Source of the DNA: Ligula intestinalis
Lineage: Eukaryota > Platyhelminthes > Cestoda > Diphyllobothriidea > Diphyllobothriidae
Assembly (NCBI GenBank): GCA_036362985.1
Contig: JAYGXS010000004.1
Location: forward strand, 46,046,139-46,110,138
Direction: 5' to 3'
DNA: 64,000 nt
The position numbers were made by a program, and so were the translations under genes. Under the pieces are notes generated by a model. The model saw only the letters and a list, made by a program, of their open reading frames with translations. It did no database searches and was not told where the DNA came from. Position 1 is the stretch's first letter; every line of letters begins with the position of its first letter. Positions 21,003 through 32,575 of the stretch are shown piece after piece.

Positions 21003-21143
21003 ATACAAACCACACCTTTATTTTGTTAAATCCCCCCCCCACTTCTTTTAGTTCCAAGTTTAACAGTTGACATACCATTGGCCACTTGCCACGTTGATAC
21101 AACCTTGCTTTGATCGATTTTGTGTAAATTCAAATTGATGTGT
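20620..21143 (+). repeat. PLE3 palindrome, right arm (524 bp)
   Basis: Partner of 19082-19605. It begins tcctcactccaac and ends at tgatgtgt before LINE-A-type sequence starts. Confidence 0.85.
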
Positions 21144-21957
21144 GGGTTCCTCGTACCCTACCCCTTCCGCTATTTTAAGCGGTGTCCTTCAAGGTTCCGT
21201 TCTGGGCCCCCTGTTGTTCTTGCTTCATATAAATGATATTTCAACAATAATTAAACACTCTCAATCGTATGTGTACGCGGATGACTTTAAATGTGTATAC
21301 TCCTTCTCTAATTCTACGGCTGAGCAATGCTTAGAACGCATTCATTCAGATTTGGACGGTCTATCTGCGTGGAGCTCCACGTGGCAGATGGAGTTTTCGC
21401 CTTCTAAGTGCCAGTTCATGTGTTCTGGGCCCGAAGGCTGCCACAGCCTATCATTTTTCAAGATTGCCCCATGACTGAATGTTCTGACATTAAGGACTTA
21501 GGTTTAAGTTACACCAATAAATTATATATTTTACCTCACGCTGATAGAATTACAGCAAATGCTGCTCAGATATGCGGCTTCATCTCTTATAATATTTACC
21601 TTCCCGAAATGAAGCTAAGACTTCATCGTATGTATGTGCTTCCTATTCTCAAATACTGCTGTCCATTCTTCGGTCTAATGAACGAATCTAGCCGTTCAAA
21701 AATTGAAAGTGTCCAAAGAAGATTCACTAAAAGGGTCCTCTATCCGGCATTTTCAGATACTTCCTACTCAGATAGATATGAGATAACGAAACTGAAATTT
21801 CTTTGGGTCAGGAGACTGGAAGCAGGGTTTTGTCTCCTGTTTAGCCTTAATAATAGTTCAAATCTCCCCAAGATTTCTGCCCTTACTCCCGTTACTCGCC
21901 CTTACAACCTAAGAAATTCAACGTTGATTATACCTCCTCCTGCTTCTACCACATCAT
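21144..21957 (+). mobile_element. LINE-A related fragment (RT C-terminal half)
   Basis: Two overlapping frames read ILSGVLQGSVLGPLLFLL, VYADDFKCVYSF and STWQMEFSPSKCQF, then IKDLGLSYTNKLYILPHAD, LPILKYCCPFFGL and FLWVRRLEAGFC. This is a CR1/Jockey-type RT with an intact YADD box but one frameshift near 21420. It is cut by PLE3 on the left and replaced by LINE-A copy 1 on the right. Confidence 0.8.
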
Positions 21958-22021
21958 AACTGATATCAGTCTTCAGCCTGACATCACTATTCAGCCTGAT
22001 CTGATTGCCGAGCAAATAGAT

Positions 22022-22860
22022 TTGTCTGCAATGAAAAATTGCAACGAGTTTATGTTGAAATTTGGGTCAGTTCTATCAATCCTTGGGACCCTATTTGATG
22101 AGAATATCTCTGCAGTTTCTTCTCAGAAATGTAAACGTTTAGATAATCTCGTTAATTTGGTCGCAAGTGAGTCGCAGGATAGACAAAAAGGACGTACAAT
22201 TGTAGTCTGAAAAACGTTCCAAAATCAATTCGGCCAATGGACGTTGCAATGCATTTCCTCTACGGCGGATTTAACTATAAAATAGCAGAGGCTATTAGAC
22301 TGTCATCTCGCATTAAAAATCCACCCATTTTAGTCAAGCTATTTTCACCCATTGACAAAGACGCCATTTTTAAACAGCAAGAGCTTGTTTCCAAATACCT
22401 GAGAAAGTATTTCCTCGGTCATGATCTCACTCCAATGGAGCGAAGAATAGTGTCAAGTTCTTCTAAGAAAATTGTTAATTCACCGCAACCGGCTCAAGTT
22501 CCTGGTCGTAGCCCTAGGAAGCCTAGCGAGCCATGTACTCTTATTTCTGGCAAACGTAGATTACTGCTCCCCAGTACAGCAACTGTCTCATCCCCCTCAA
22601 GTCACCAGACATCCCCGTCTACTTCCAATTTCGATGCTTCCCCAGTTGCCATAGCTTATAATTCTGCTAGCCCTCCTAGAAATTCCGAAAAGCCCTCTAT
22701 GTCAGGTAGACCAACAGCTTTGATACTCGATCAGAGTCCTCCCAAACCTCTTAAATCACCCAATTCAGGTCGTCGAATGGGATCTGGAACTCAACCGCTA
22801 GCATGCAGCCTTCCCAAACACAAATTAAGCCTAAACAACAGGAAGATAACAACAATATAG
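22022..22860 (+). pseudogene. LINE-A copy 1 ORF1 protein, one frame change
   Basis: The N-terminal part (22022-22210) reads LKFGSVLSILGTLFDENIS and ends DRQKG. After a frame change, 22237-22860 gives FLYGGFNYKIAEAIRLSSR and NPPILVKLFSPIDKDAIF, resembling the RRM-like fold of LINE ORF1 proteins, then a Ser/Pro-rich tail. Both parts recur in copies 2 and 3. Such proteins bind the element's RNA. No zinc knuckle is seen. Confidence 0.65.
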
Positions 22861-23203
22861 GTTACCCTACTCATCAAAGTTATCATACTGGGCCAGGCTT
22901 TCCACCACTTAATCTTCATAGTTACCTTACCTCGCCCACCAGCCTCTATTTCTCGTCTTGGTTTTCCCAATTTCCCGGTAACTATTAGCAAGCTCACCAT
23001 GGTACAAATCCCTATGGACCATCGATCTCACAGAGCTATCTTCCTGCAGATTTTAGCTATCCCCCTCTGCTTTCTAATGTTAATCGTTCTGCTCCAGTTG
23101 ATGGCTATTCTTCAAATTTCCAACCATATTAATCACCTCCAAATTTTTATTACTAAATAAAGATAAGCCTAGTTAGATTACTCAAGCTACACTAGATATC
23201 ATC

Positions 23204-23850
23204 TTGCTTAATGCAAGATCTGTTTTCAATAAGACGGCTCAACTTAGAGCTATTGCGTGCGAGCTGAAGCCAGATGTTATATACATTACAGAGTCTTGGA
23301 CCCATCCACTAATTTCTGACGCTTTAATCATAAAAGATGAGTATGATTTCTACCGTCAAGACCGCCCGAGTAAGCGTGGTGGCGGTTGTCTTCTCTATAT
23401 TCAAGGTATTGTTAAGCATTTTCCGTTCAACCTAGATGGTGAGTCATTCTCGGGAAATTACTGCTTTGCATCCATTATCCTGTCTCCCCGTCAAAAGGCG
23501 ATTATCGGATGCATTTATAGTCCCCCTAACTCATCATCGGAAGAGGATGAAAAGCTTTGCGAAATATTAAGGCTGATTTCGGAGTCCGCCTTTGATGCTT
23601 AAGTTATCGCTGGGGATTTCAACTTTCCCGAAATTGATTGGTCATTGAACTGTTGTCCATCCAGATTTCCGCCCTTCCTAGATAACATCAATTTTTAAAA
23701 CTGGTCTCATTTGGTCTGTTCCCCAACGAGGGATCAGCCAATTTTAGACTTAATTTTCACGAACGAAATTTCTCCCCTTTTCGTTGACTACAATCAGATT
23801 CTGTTCCCAAGTGACCATACATTGTTGTCTTCCGCTTGCTTCTACAAAAA
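23204..23850 (+). pseudogene. LINE-A copy 1 endonuclease
   Basis: Motifs in order are LNARSVFNK, YITESWTHPLISD, RGGGCLLYI, GCIYSPPNSS, AGDFNFPEIDW, LDLIFTN and SDH. All the main catalytic positions are readable. A stop after SESAFDA (23602) and another near 23700 break it. Confidence 0.8.
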
Positions 23851-26027
23851 AGGCTAGCACCATCCGTACACATCGTGCGTTTGACCTAGCTGATATTACT
23901 TTAATTAACAACTTTATGGACTTACTAGACTGGCAGGAGCTTTCCTATACGAACAGTGTAACAATTCTCTGTGACTTAATGACGGCAATTTTAAATAGCA
24001 TTTTGGAATTCGTGCTGATCAAAAATGTTAAGCTCTGTGCTTCGGACCCCACCGTTCCTCGTTTTCTTTCGTCTAGACTAAAGAAATTGCAAAGACAGTT
24101 GAAAGACCAGTCTATTAGTTCATTATCTGTGCACCTTAGAATCGCAGAGATTTTCGAATTAGAGTCTAACATTCGTCTTGCACGTGACAAACAGATGGAA
24201 TCTTGCGCACTCAGCGAGTTAAAATCCGAAAAATCTATTGCCCAACTGTTCCGTCGTCGGTTCTCCGCTAAACGAGGTCACGAAATCCCCCTTTTACTGA
24301 ATGAAAATAAAACCTTTGTGCAAGATGACTCTGAGAAAGCTGAACTGTTCAATACATTCTTTGCAAAGCACCTTACGAAGGAATCTGAACTGGTCCCGTC
24401 GTTTCAGCCATTCTTAGTCAATACTATCAGTACCATAGATTTCTCCATAGAAGTAATTCGTAAGCACATTATCTGTCTAAAAAACTCGCACTCCTCGGGA
24501 ACTGACGGCCTTCCAAATTCACTTATCACAAGAGTATTCAGCTTCCCCCGATTGCTAAGTCACCTATTCTCAGCTTTTCTTCGAAACAGTTTCTTTCCTG
24601 ACTCATGGAAAATATCTAATATTCTTCCAGTCTTCAAGTCAGGATCTCGTTCGGACGTAAATAACTACCGAGGTGTTCATAAAACTCTGGCCCTAACCAA
24701 ACTTCTGGAAAAGATCATTTTAAATCAAATTCTCGATTTTTGTGTAGAAAATAAATTATTAAACGCCTCACAGCATGGATTTATACCTGGAAGATCATGC
24801 AAATCCTGCCACTTGACATTCTTTAACCTGGTTAATTCACTTCGTAATGAACAGCAATCAGTCATCGTGATTTACTTTGACCTTAGTAAAGCTTTTGACA
24901 AAGTGTCGCATAGGCCCTTTTAGTAAAAAACTGGAAGCCCTAGGCATCAGGCCTCGTCTCCTCGATTTCATTGCCTCCTACCTGTCTAACCGCAGCCAGA
25001 AGGTCTTAATAGGCAATAGCTGCTCGATGCCTCAGCCAATCACGAGTGGCGTATTACAAGGCACGGTTTTAGGTCCCCTCCTTTTTATTCTTTACATAAA
25101 TGAAATTTCAACAGTGCTCAATAATTCGGAAAATTTCATTCATGTTGATAACCTTAAGTGTATTTACTCCGTTTCTAAGGACACGGCCAGTAGTTGCGTT
25201 GATAAAGTTAACGCAGACTTGCGTACCCTCTCAAGTTGGAGCGCATATTGGATGGCAGATGGAGTTTTCTCCATCCAGAAGTAGTTTCATGTGTTTTTGT
25301 CCCGCAAGGCTTCCTGGACCCATTACCTTCCAAAATAGTCCACTTTTGGAAATATCTACGATAAAGGATTTTGGTCTTACTCACACGAATAAGCTTGCAT
25401 TATCACCTCATACAGATCGAATTTCTGCCAAGGCCGCATAGATGTGTGGGTTTATATCGCATATTTTTTCCTTCCAGAAATGAAGTTAAAACTATACCGC
25501 ATGTTTGTTCTTCCTATACTAGAATACTGCTGTCCGCTTTTTGGTCTCATGACCCAGAATGACCGTAGTAAGATTGAAAAGGTTCAGCGAGTTTTCACTC
25601 GTGAATATTTTCTGTTTCTGGGTCTGATTTGTGTTATACAGATAGATGTCAGTTTGCAAACATTAAATTTCTTTGGTTAAGAAGACTCGAAGCTGGTATA
25701 TGCTTTCTGTTTCGCGTGAACAATAGTCATAATCTCCCGCAAATTAACGCTCTCCTTCCGGTAGACCGACCTTACGCCACTCGTAACTCTTCCAAGATAA
25801 TTTTACCACCCCGTAGCTCCACATCTAACCGTTCTCGCTTTTTTACCTCCAAATATGCTTTTATTGGGAACAACCTTCCACTCGATATTAAGCTGCCTTC
25901 TATACTATCAATTTTTAAAGGCAAATTACATAAGCATTTAAATTTAAAGGAAATAAAGTTGCTACTATCTGTTTCCTTTCCAAACACGCAAGTTGTAGAT
26001 TTTGAAGAGGGTCCTCCTGGCATTTGA
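23784..26027 (+). pseudogene. LINE-A copy 1 reverse transcriptase
   Basis: The 379-codon frame to 24923 carries NSHSSGTDGLPNSLI, ILPVFKSGSRSDVNNYRGV, ASQHGFIPGRSCKSC and IYFDLSKAFDKVSH. Later frames carry ITSGVLQGTVLGPLLFILY and then FIHVDNLKCIY, where YADD has become HVDN, so the catalytic centre is lost. The C-terminal part follows in three frames to 26027. Confidence 0.85.
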
Positions 26028-26030
26028 AGC

Positions 26031-26262
26031 AGAGTCAAGCATCACTTCCAAGGGCTGGGAACTCTTCTTAGTGCTTGCAACCTTCGCTGTGGTTTTCGAG
26101 GTCGCTATTAATGGTTATCGCCAACTTTCCGATGGGCTCTGGAGTCAGAGTCAAACATCACTTCCAAGGGCTATGAACTCTTCTCCGTGTTTGCAACCTT
26201 CGCTGTGGTCTTCGAGGTCGCTATTAATGGTTATCGCCAACTTTTCGATGGGCTCTGGATTC
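26031..26262 (+). repeat. Two-copy tandem repeat, 116-bp period
   Basis: The unit begins gagtcaagcatcacttcc and repeats after 116 bp with few changes. It lies in the LINE-A 3' UTR, so it may be a feature of this subfamily. Confidence 0.8.
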
Positions 26263-26689
26263 AGGTGGGTCGCACCTTGGTGATGTTGCCTTGACTTTAC
26301 TGTCTTCTCCTGTTGTCCCAGATTTCCCTTTCTTAACTCAACGATGTCTTTTTTTCCATGACCATAAACGTCCCGAACCCTCAATATCAGGTCCAAATCC
26401 AACCACATCAAACCCTGCTACCTATTAAAGCAGTTTTTTGTCCTATAGTTTTTTGGAACTCGGTGGCCCGCTGAATTCATCCACCAATTTAGGACTTCTT
26501 TTACTGCCGATGGCAATTATTTTATAAGACTTCACTGTTTATCATTATCATTTTTATTTTCACGATAGCACTAAGTTTGTAACGACAGGGCCCCTTGGGC
26601 CTTGAATATAAAAAAATATTGTTATAATATTTCGAGTTCATAATTGACAAAGACGATCGTCGCCAAGATTAAGACAACATCAACGTCAT

Positions 26690-28028
26690 CAACCAGATGC
26701 CACCACCAAAGGACGTAAATTCTTTGCGTACTTTCTTGGATCTCATATGTCACTACAGCTCGTTCCCTCTGCAAATGCACCGCCTTCTTCATCCAATGAA
26801 TGAACTGTTAATGAAGGTTGTCAAGCGGTTCGGGTCGCGAGAATGTCAACAAGCGTTTGAAGGAGTGAAAACAATGTCAAGCTCTGGTTTGCTGCTCACG
26901 CATCTCAACCCTGGTCTGAAGATTTTCGTTACTAAAGACGCCTCCAACTCTGAAGTTGGCGTTGTGATTTCACATGTTTTTCCCGACAACACCGAGGAGG
27001 CCATATGACATACAGCAAGATCCCTAACGACTGTTGAACGCAAATGCGGACAGATCGAGAACGAAGCCCTGGCTATTATATTCACAGTGAAAAAGTTTCA
27101 TAAGATGCTTTCTGGGCGTCATTTCACGCCTCTCACGGATCACAAGCCTCTTTTTGCTATTTTTAACTCCAAAAAGGCACTTATGTGTACTCGGTAAATC
27201 GCATTCAGCACAGGGCAGTCATGCTGCTGGGCTACTTCTTCAAAATCCAGTACCAATCTACAACAAATGTCGGTCAGGCAGACGCACTCTCACGCTTAAT
27301 CAACTAATGGACTAAGGAGCCTGAGGATACAGTCATCATGTCCATTTCCGTTGAGTCTGAGGTCCACAGTCTATTTATTGCTTCAATTCGTGCACTCCTC
27401 AAGTTTGAGGAAATTGGAAACGTTACCCAACAGGATCCACTGATAGGACATCCATATAGTACCATCGCAGTCAGTGGCCCACGAACATTTCTGGAGAATT
27501 GTAGCAATTCCACCAACGACAAAGTCCTCTGTCCACCGTTAACGATCGTATCCTGTTCTACGATCTTGTCGTGGTTTCACAGAAGCTACAAGCCAGGGTA
27601 TTGAGAGAGTTTTACAATGGATATCCGGATATCAACCACATGAAGGCTCTCGCTCGCAGTTATGTGAACTGGTCTCAACTGGACCAAAAAACTGGAACAG
27701 CTGGCCCGCGCATGCACTAAATGCGCTGTCGCATCAAAAGAACTAACGAGCACTACACTCAAGGCATAGCCTGTTCCACAAGCCCCATAGCCCAGGTTAT
27801 ACATAGATTATGTTGGACCGCTCAATGGTCAGAACTCCCGTATCGCCATTGACGCATGCAGCAAATGGCCGGACGTCATCCTCATGGAACGCACGACAGT
27901 CGGAACGACAATAAAAAATCTAAGGGCCACTGTTCAGCAGATTCGGTCGTCCAGAAACCTTGCTGAGCACTCATGGCGGGCAGTTCAGGTCAGCCGCCTG
28001 TGCGCAATTCTGCAAACAGTTGGACATT
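26690..28028 (+). mobile_element. Gypsy pol fragment (RT tail, RNase H, integrase)
   Basis: The frame 26697-27008 reads PPPKDVNSLRTFLDLICHY and FVTKDASNSEVGVVISHVF (RT tail and start of RNase H). Next come ENEALAIIFTVKKFHKML, LTDHKPLFAIF and NVGQADALSRL. After 27600 there is integrase sequence, LREFYNGYPDINHMKALA, KWPDVILME and GRPETLLSTHGGQFRSAA. Frame changes and stops are frequent. It is truncated on both sides, and no LTR is seen. Confidence 0.8.
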
Positions 28029-28068
28029 AAAAATAAATAAATATATTTAAGGCCCAAAGGGGCCCTGG
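28029..28068 (-). repeat. LINE tail fragment
   Basis: Read on the minus strand, cagggcccctttgggcctt is followed by an AT-rich repeat tail. It sits exactly at the border between the Gypsy integrase and the next LINE fragment. Confidence 0.65.
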
Positions 28069-28089
28069 TACGTTAGCCAGCATATCACC

Positions 28090-28630
28090 CAATTTTGCAC
28101 GCCATCAAACGGACATTCACAGATTTTGCTGAAGGCTGCTTCTCAAAAATCTTCCGTATATTCATAAGATCACATCTTGAATACGCGATTCAAGCCTGAG
28201 GAACGTGGATACGGCAGGATTATAACATACTGGAAAAAGTGCAGCGGCGTGCAGGAAAATCAGTAAGAGGCTAAGGTTAACTACCACATGAGATCTGCAT
28301 AAATGACCTTAACCTGTATCCTCTGACTTAAAGGCAGGTACGTGGAGAATTGACAAAAACCCTCCGTAGCGTGCGTAGCTTGAACTGCGCTCTTATGTAT
28401 GATGACTTTTTTCAACGCGCCACTACAACAAATCGTCGGGACATCCCTTCAAACTGTAGGGACCCCAAAGAAGATTGGATATGAGGAAGATTTTTTTCGA
28501 ACCGGATCATGGACTCACGGCACAACCTACCTGAAACGATTGTTATATCCCAATCTGTGGAAACATTCAAACACCGACTTGATACCCATATGTTACAGCA
28601 CAACGTGAACTATGTGACTAGCAAGCCTTG
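28090..28630 (+). mobile_element. LINE-C RT C-terminal fragment
   Basis: Pieces in several frames read IRSHLEYAIQA, LEKVQRRAGKSVRG and NLPETIVISQSVETFKHRLD. These are the thumb and C-terminus of a CR1-like RT, related to the minus-strand copy at 29100-30363. Confidence 0.65.
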
Positions 28631-28659
28631 AAACACCAATGCACGATATGACTCTCTCG

Positions 28660-28860
28660 TGCAAACCAAGGTCCATCCTTCTTCGCTCAAAGGGCCATTC
28701 GACAGTGTAACTCCTTGCCAGAGTCTGTTGAACATTCACGCGCTGTGAACGTAATCAAGAGACGTTTGGATAATCATCTGTTAAAGGCCAATGCAAACTT
28801 CCAAACACTCATGACTACAAACATACTACTCGCTTGAATTCAATAGAGCTTTTATTTACA
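28660..28860 (+). mobile_element. LINE-D RT C-terminal fragment
   Basis: The sequence reads FFAQRAIRQCNSLPESVEHS and NVIKRRLDNHLLKANANF, then a stop and the start of a 3' UTR similar to that of the 16084-16740 copy. The stretch 28861-29099 is probably 3' UTR of LINE-C on the other strand. Confidence 0.65.
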
Positions 28861-29099
28861 CACAAATTCGTTTATTTATGTGTATGCATATTTAAGGGTT
28901 ACAGGCAAGAAATGCCCTTGAGGACACTATAAATGTAATCAAACGCTGTTTTTCTTACAGTTAATGTGCAGTTGGTGGAGGACACATGATACCATGACAG
29001 AATTTCGAGTGAATTTTCACGGAACAGAATGAAAACGATCTAGAGCCAGAAAATTTTTTTACAATGCTGGCAGTAGGAAATCCTGTTGTAAAAGTCACC

Positions 29100-30363
29100 T
29101 TTTATCAAATAGAATGACATCGAGTCTTCTTTTAAATTCCGCTATTGTGTCAGCGGAAACAGTCGCGCTTGATAGCAAGTTCCAAGGTCGGACCACGCGT
29201 TGACTAAAAAAATATTTTTGGAGGTCTTATCGAGTGCGTTCGTTTGTGACCTTGTAAGGATGGCCACGCAGGTGAGTGGTGGTGGCTAATTCGAAGAAAT
29301 TCTTCAATTTCAGGGAGGAAATGTGGCCTCGGATTATTCGGAATGTCCAGAGCAGGCTACACTGAACGTTCCTGGAGGGCAAAGGAAAAAGGTCAAGTTT
29401 GATCAATCTCTCCTGATATGGTAAGTCCCTGAGACCATCGACCATCTTTATCACCCTGCGTTGCACTTGTTCAAGAAGGTCCATATCTTTCTTCAACCAC
29501 GGTGTCCAAACTGGCATTCCTTATTCAAGATATGGTCTCACAAAGGCGCCAAAATTTTTCCAAAGAGTTCAGGTGGGAAGATTTTGAATGCTCGTCTGAT
29601 CCAGTGCAAGGTACTAGTTTCCTTCTGGACGGCCCTTTTACAGTGCTCTGCTGACATCAAGTTTGCGGTTGTGCTTACACCCAGATCTTTGTGCGTATCA
29701 ACCTCTTTTAATGCGGTGCCATTGATAAAGTAACTGTTTTTCGGCGACACTTTTCGCCCCGGGCTTATGTGTAGAACCAAACACTTGGATACATTAAAGT
29801 TAAGAAGCCACGTTGACGACCAGATAACCAGTTTATCAATGTTCGACTGTAATCTCTTTGCATCGTCAGCGCAGCTAACTTCAGCCCATATTTTTAGGTA
29901 ATCCGCAAACATGACAGCTGTGCAATGAAGCTCATTGAGGCAGTCATTTACGTAATTCAGGAATAGCAGCGGGCCAAAACTGATCCTTGTGGTGCACCAC
30001 TCTCGAACTTTGTCCATTCCGAGGTTGAGTTTCCGACAACGACCCTCTGTTCTCTGAGAGACAAGAAACTGCTGATCCATTTATACATTTTTCCTTGAAT
30101 TCCCACGTCCCAAATCTTCTGTAGAAGAAGCTTGTGTGGTACACTACCGAAAACCTTTTTGAAGTCGAAAAATATGGTATCAATTGGATAGCCTTTATCT
30201 GCGGCCTTTGTTCACTTCTTCTGCGAGTAAAAAGCACTCGTGAGGCAAGAGCATCCTGTGCGAAAGCCGTGCTGTCCATCACATAGTATTTTGTTGCTTT
30301 CCAGGAATTCCATTAAATGCTTCTGGATAATGCGCTCTATTATTTTGCACGCGGTGCAAGTTA
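29100..30363 (-). mobile_element. LINE-C (CR1-like) reverse transcriptase, decayed
   Basis: In minus-strand order the pieces read ACKIIERIIQKHLMEFLES, ILCDGQHGFRTGCSCL, FGPLLFLNYVNDC, then VMFADYLKIWAE, where the second Asp of FADD is Tyr. HKDLGVSTTANLMSAEHC, LLEQVQRRVIKMVDGLR and FKRRLDVILFDKR follow. Several frameshifts are present. The 5' part is lost at the edge of PLE2's inverted arm. Confidence 0.8.
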
Positions 30364-30794
30364 ACCCTAATGGCAATGTTCCGCAACCAAAAGATCGAAT
30401 GGTTCCAGTGGGACCAAAGTGTAGCCTTTGGTTCCACTGCGCCATAACTGCGTTTATGGACGGTAGTCCGTGTGCTGGCCAGGGTAGTCTACAAGCCGTC
30501 AGCGAAATCGATGGTCGAACACCCACACACAAGCTCCACCGTCCACCTGAAAAAAAAACCCTACGCGCACGCACGCTTCCTGCCTTTGCTACCTCCCCCC
30601 TCCCCAAATGCGGCGCCTGGATCGATGTCTTGATTTGCTAAATTTGAAACATCGTTTTCCAGGTACAAATTTGAAGACAGCGTATGTAGCAGAATTAAAT
30701 GGCACCATAAATTTCGCGAGCACTCATCAGCCGCCTCCACTCGCTGCCTAAACAGAATAATGAATGATAAATTACAGAATTGAATTCGTACATC
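30364..30794 (-). repeat. PLE2 left inverted arm
   Basis: It is the reverse complement of 33492-33918. Landmarks are ccaaaagatcgaatggttcc, the CA-rich stretch near 30510 and catcgttttccagg. Confidence 0.85.
30712..30730 (-). ncRNA. Hammerhead-like core in PLE2 left inverted arm
   Basis: The minus strand reads CTGATGA, GTGCTCGC and GAAA. The middle can form a very short stem II starting with a G-C pair, as in canonical hammerheads. The copy at 30888-30906 has ACACTCGT in the middle, changing the first pair to A-U. No stem I or III was modelled. Confidence 0.3.
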
Positions 30795-30990
30795 AAGTGA
30801 CCTTGATGTTTTGGATCGATTTTTCTGTACGAATTCAATTATTTAATTTATCATTCGTTATTCTGTTTATGCAGCGAGTGGAAGCGGCTGATGAACACTC
30901 GTGAAATTTATGGTGCCATTAAATTCTGCTACATACGCTGTCTTCAAATTTGACCTGGGAAACGATGTTTCAAATTTCTGAAGCTGCACC
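30795..30990 (+). repeat. PLE2 left direct terminal repeat
   Basis: It matches 33459-33647 in the same orientation (aagtgaccttgatgttttgg, gcagcgagtgga, ctacatacgctgtcttc). Confidence 0.85.
30888..30906 (+). ncRNA. Hammerhead-like core in PLE2 left direct repeat
   Basis: CTGATGA, ACACTCGT and GAAA occur in order. The right-end copy near 33553-33573 is degraded (CTGACAA...GATA). Confidence 0.3.
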
Positions 30991-30995
30991 TCCCT

Positions 30996-32575
30996 TTGGA
31001 CACCATCAAGTCTTTGGAAAGACTTTTAAAATTACGATGTCGAATAACGAAAGAAAACACGCGCATTGTTATTCTACAGCACTGTTTAAATCATAAGGAA
31101 TACCCTACTACGTTTTACAAAATCCTTCGTCGTGGGAATTTACGCCCTACCTTTAAAAATCTGGACCGGCTGACACAGCCTAAAATAGAAGACTCAATGC
31201 AGTTGTTAGATGACAAAAAATCTCGCTTGCACCAGACGAACCATCTTCTGGACAAGATAAGCTTCTACTGCTGGTCTTTATTTTTGAAACATGCTAACAT
31301 CATACAAAATAAAACTAGAGAATAATACCGCCTTAAGTTAATGAAATCACTTTGACGAAACCTACAGAAGACATTTTCCCCTCAACCACTGATGAAATTA
31401 TTTTGAATCTATCTGATATTAAACTTAACAAACTTCAAACAAAGGAACTTTCTTTGGGACTTGATATTCGCGTTCCACCCAAAAGAACTAATTCAGTTGA
31501 AGTGGAAGCACAATTCGAGGCCCTTAACTCCCAACTCACTGACCTAAAACCAAAATCCAAAGACGAAATGGGTTGGCTAAAAACTAAATTTGTTGATATC
31601 GCTTACCAATATCGTCGAGCGCCAATAACACAACGCTCACCAATAACCAAGGAACATCTTATTGCTCTATCTGCTCTGAAACACCACAAAGAAATAGTAA
31701 TTTCTAAACCTGACAAAGGGAATGGTGTTGTCATCCTCAATCGCAAGGATTATGTAAAGAAAATGGAAAATATCCTAAATGATTCTAGCAAATTTCATCT
31801 AGAATCACATGAAAAAGAGGAAACCAAGGCATTGGAAGAGTCCGCCTGGAAGACCATCAAGCTTTTGATGGATACTAATTTGTTAGACACCGAAACAGGA
31901 CTATATTTAAAACCCAAGGGTTCTTATATTCCGCGACTATATGGATTGCCTAAAACTCAGAAAAAGGATATCCCCTTACGACCTATCATTTCCATGTCCA
32001 ATTCACCATTTCACAGACTAGCGCGTTGGATAATCAAGGAACTAGAACCAATTCAAAATAGATTCTCTACGTATACGCTGAGAGACAGTTTCCAATTTGT
32101 CGATGAAATTAGTCATCAAAATATTGCAGGCAAATATATGATATCTTTGGACGTTGAGTCACTATTTACCAACATGCCCCTGGATGAAACAATTGATATC
32201 ATTTGTGCATACGCTTCTAAAACTCGCCTGCCCCCTAAAATATCACGAGAGTCATTACAATTATGTACAAAGAATGTTCAGTTCCTATTTAATGGCCAAC
32301 TGTATAGACAAGTTGACGGAGTGGCAATGGGCAGTCCTCTTGGTCCTACCTTAGCACATATATTTATGGGTCACCTCGAAGAAAAAGTAACTTCCACATT
32401 GAAAAGTACAACACTCTATAGAATATATGTGGCTGCCATCTTTGCAATTGTTAAAAACATAAAGGAAACTAGGAAACTACTGTTAAAAAAGAACAGTTTA
32501 CATCCAAAAATGAAATTTACGATGGAAGTGGAACGTGAAAAACCAGTTTTCTTTCATAGACGTTCACATGACTAG
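30996..32575 (+). pseudogene. PLE2 reverse transcriptase, lightly damaged
   Basis: An N-terminal frame (30996-31325) precedes a 407-codon frame (31352-32575). It carries VISKPDKGNGVVILNRKDY, PRLYGLPKTQKKDIPLRPI, SNSPFHRLARWIIKELEPI, ISLDVESLFTNMPLDETI (motif A) and YRQVDGVAMGSPLGPTLAH. The catalytic box near 32425 reads YRIYVAAIFAI, where both Asp of YVDD are Ala, so this copy cannot polymerise. A frame change lies near 32560. Confidence 0.85.

Larger units (their letters stand above)
19082..21143. mobile_element. Penelope-like element PLE3 arranged as a large palindrome
   Basis: Arms of 524 bp at 19082-19605 (inverted) and 20620-21143 are almost identical. Each holds a GIY-YIG domain and the element's 3' UTR. 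The 1014-bp centre carries RT sequence running outward in both directions from a head-to-head point near 19925. The family is related to PLE2 (shared YIGRTQRQLA motif). The 18877-19081 flank shows nothing recognisable. Confidence 0.85.
21960..26625 (+). mobile_element. LINE-A copy 1 (nearly full length, decayed)
   Basis: The element has ORF1, an apurinic-type endonuclease, RT and a 3' UTR ending in a GC hairpin tail plus AT-rich sequence at about 26584-26625. Two further copies lie on the minus strand (46063-49560, 51480-55560). It belongs to the CR1/Jockey group by motif content. The clade was not tested. Confidence 0.8.

Noticed and set aside
30240..30641. 133-codon plus-strand frame near the PLE2 left arm
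   Set aside because: It lies antisense to LINE-C RT and across the terminal repeat. It recurs at 33642-34037 only because the repeat does.
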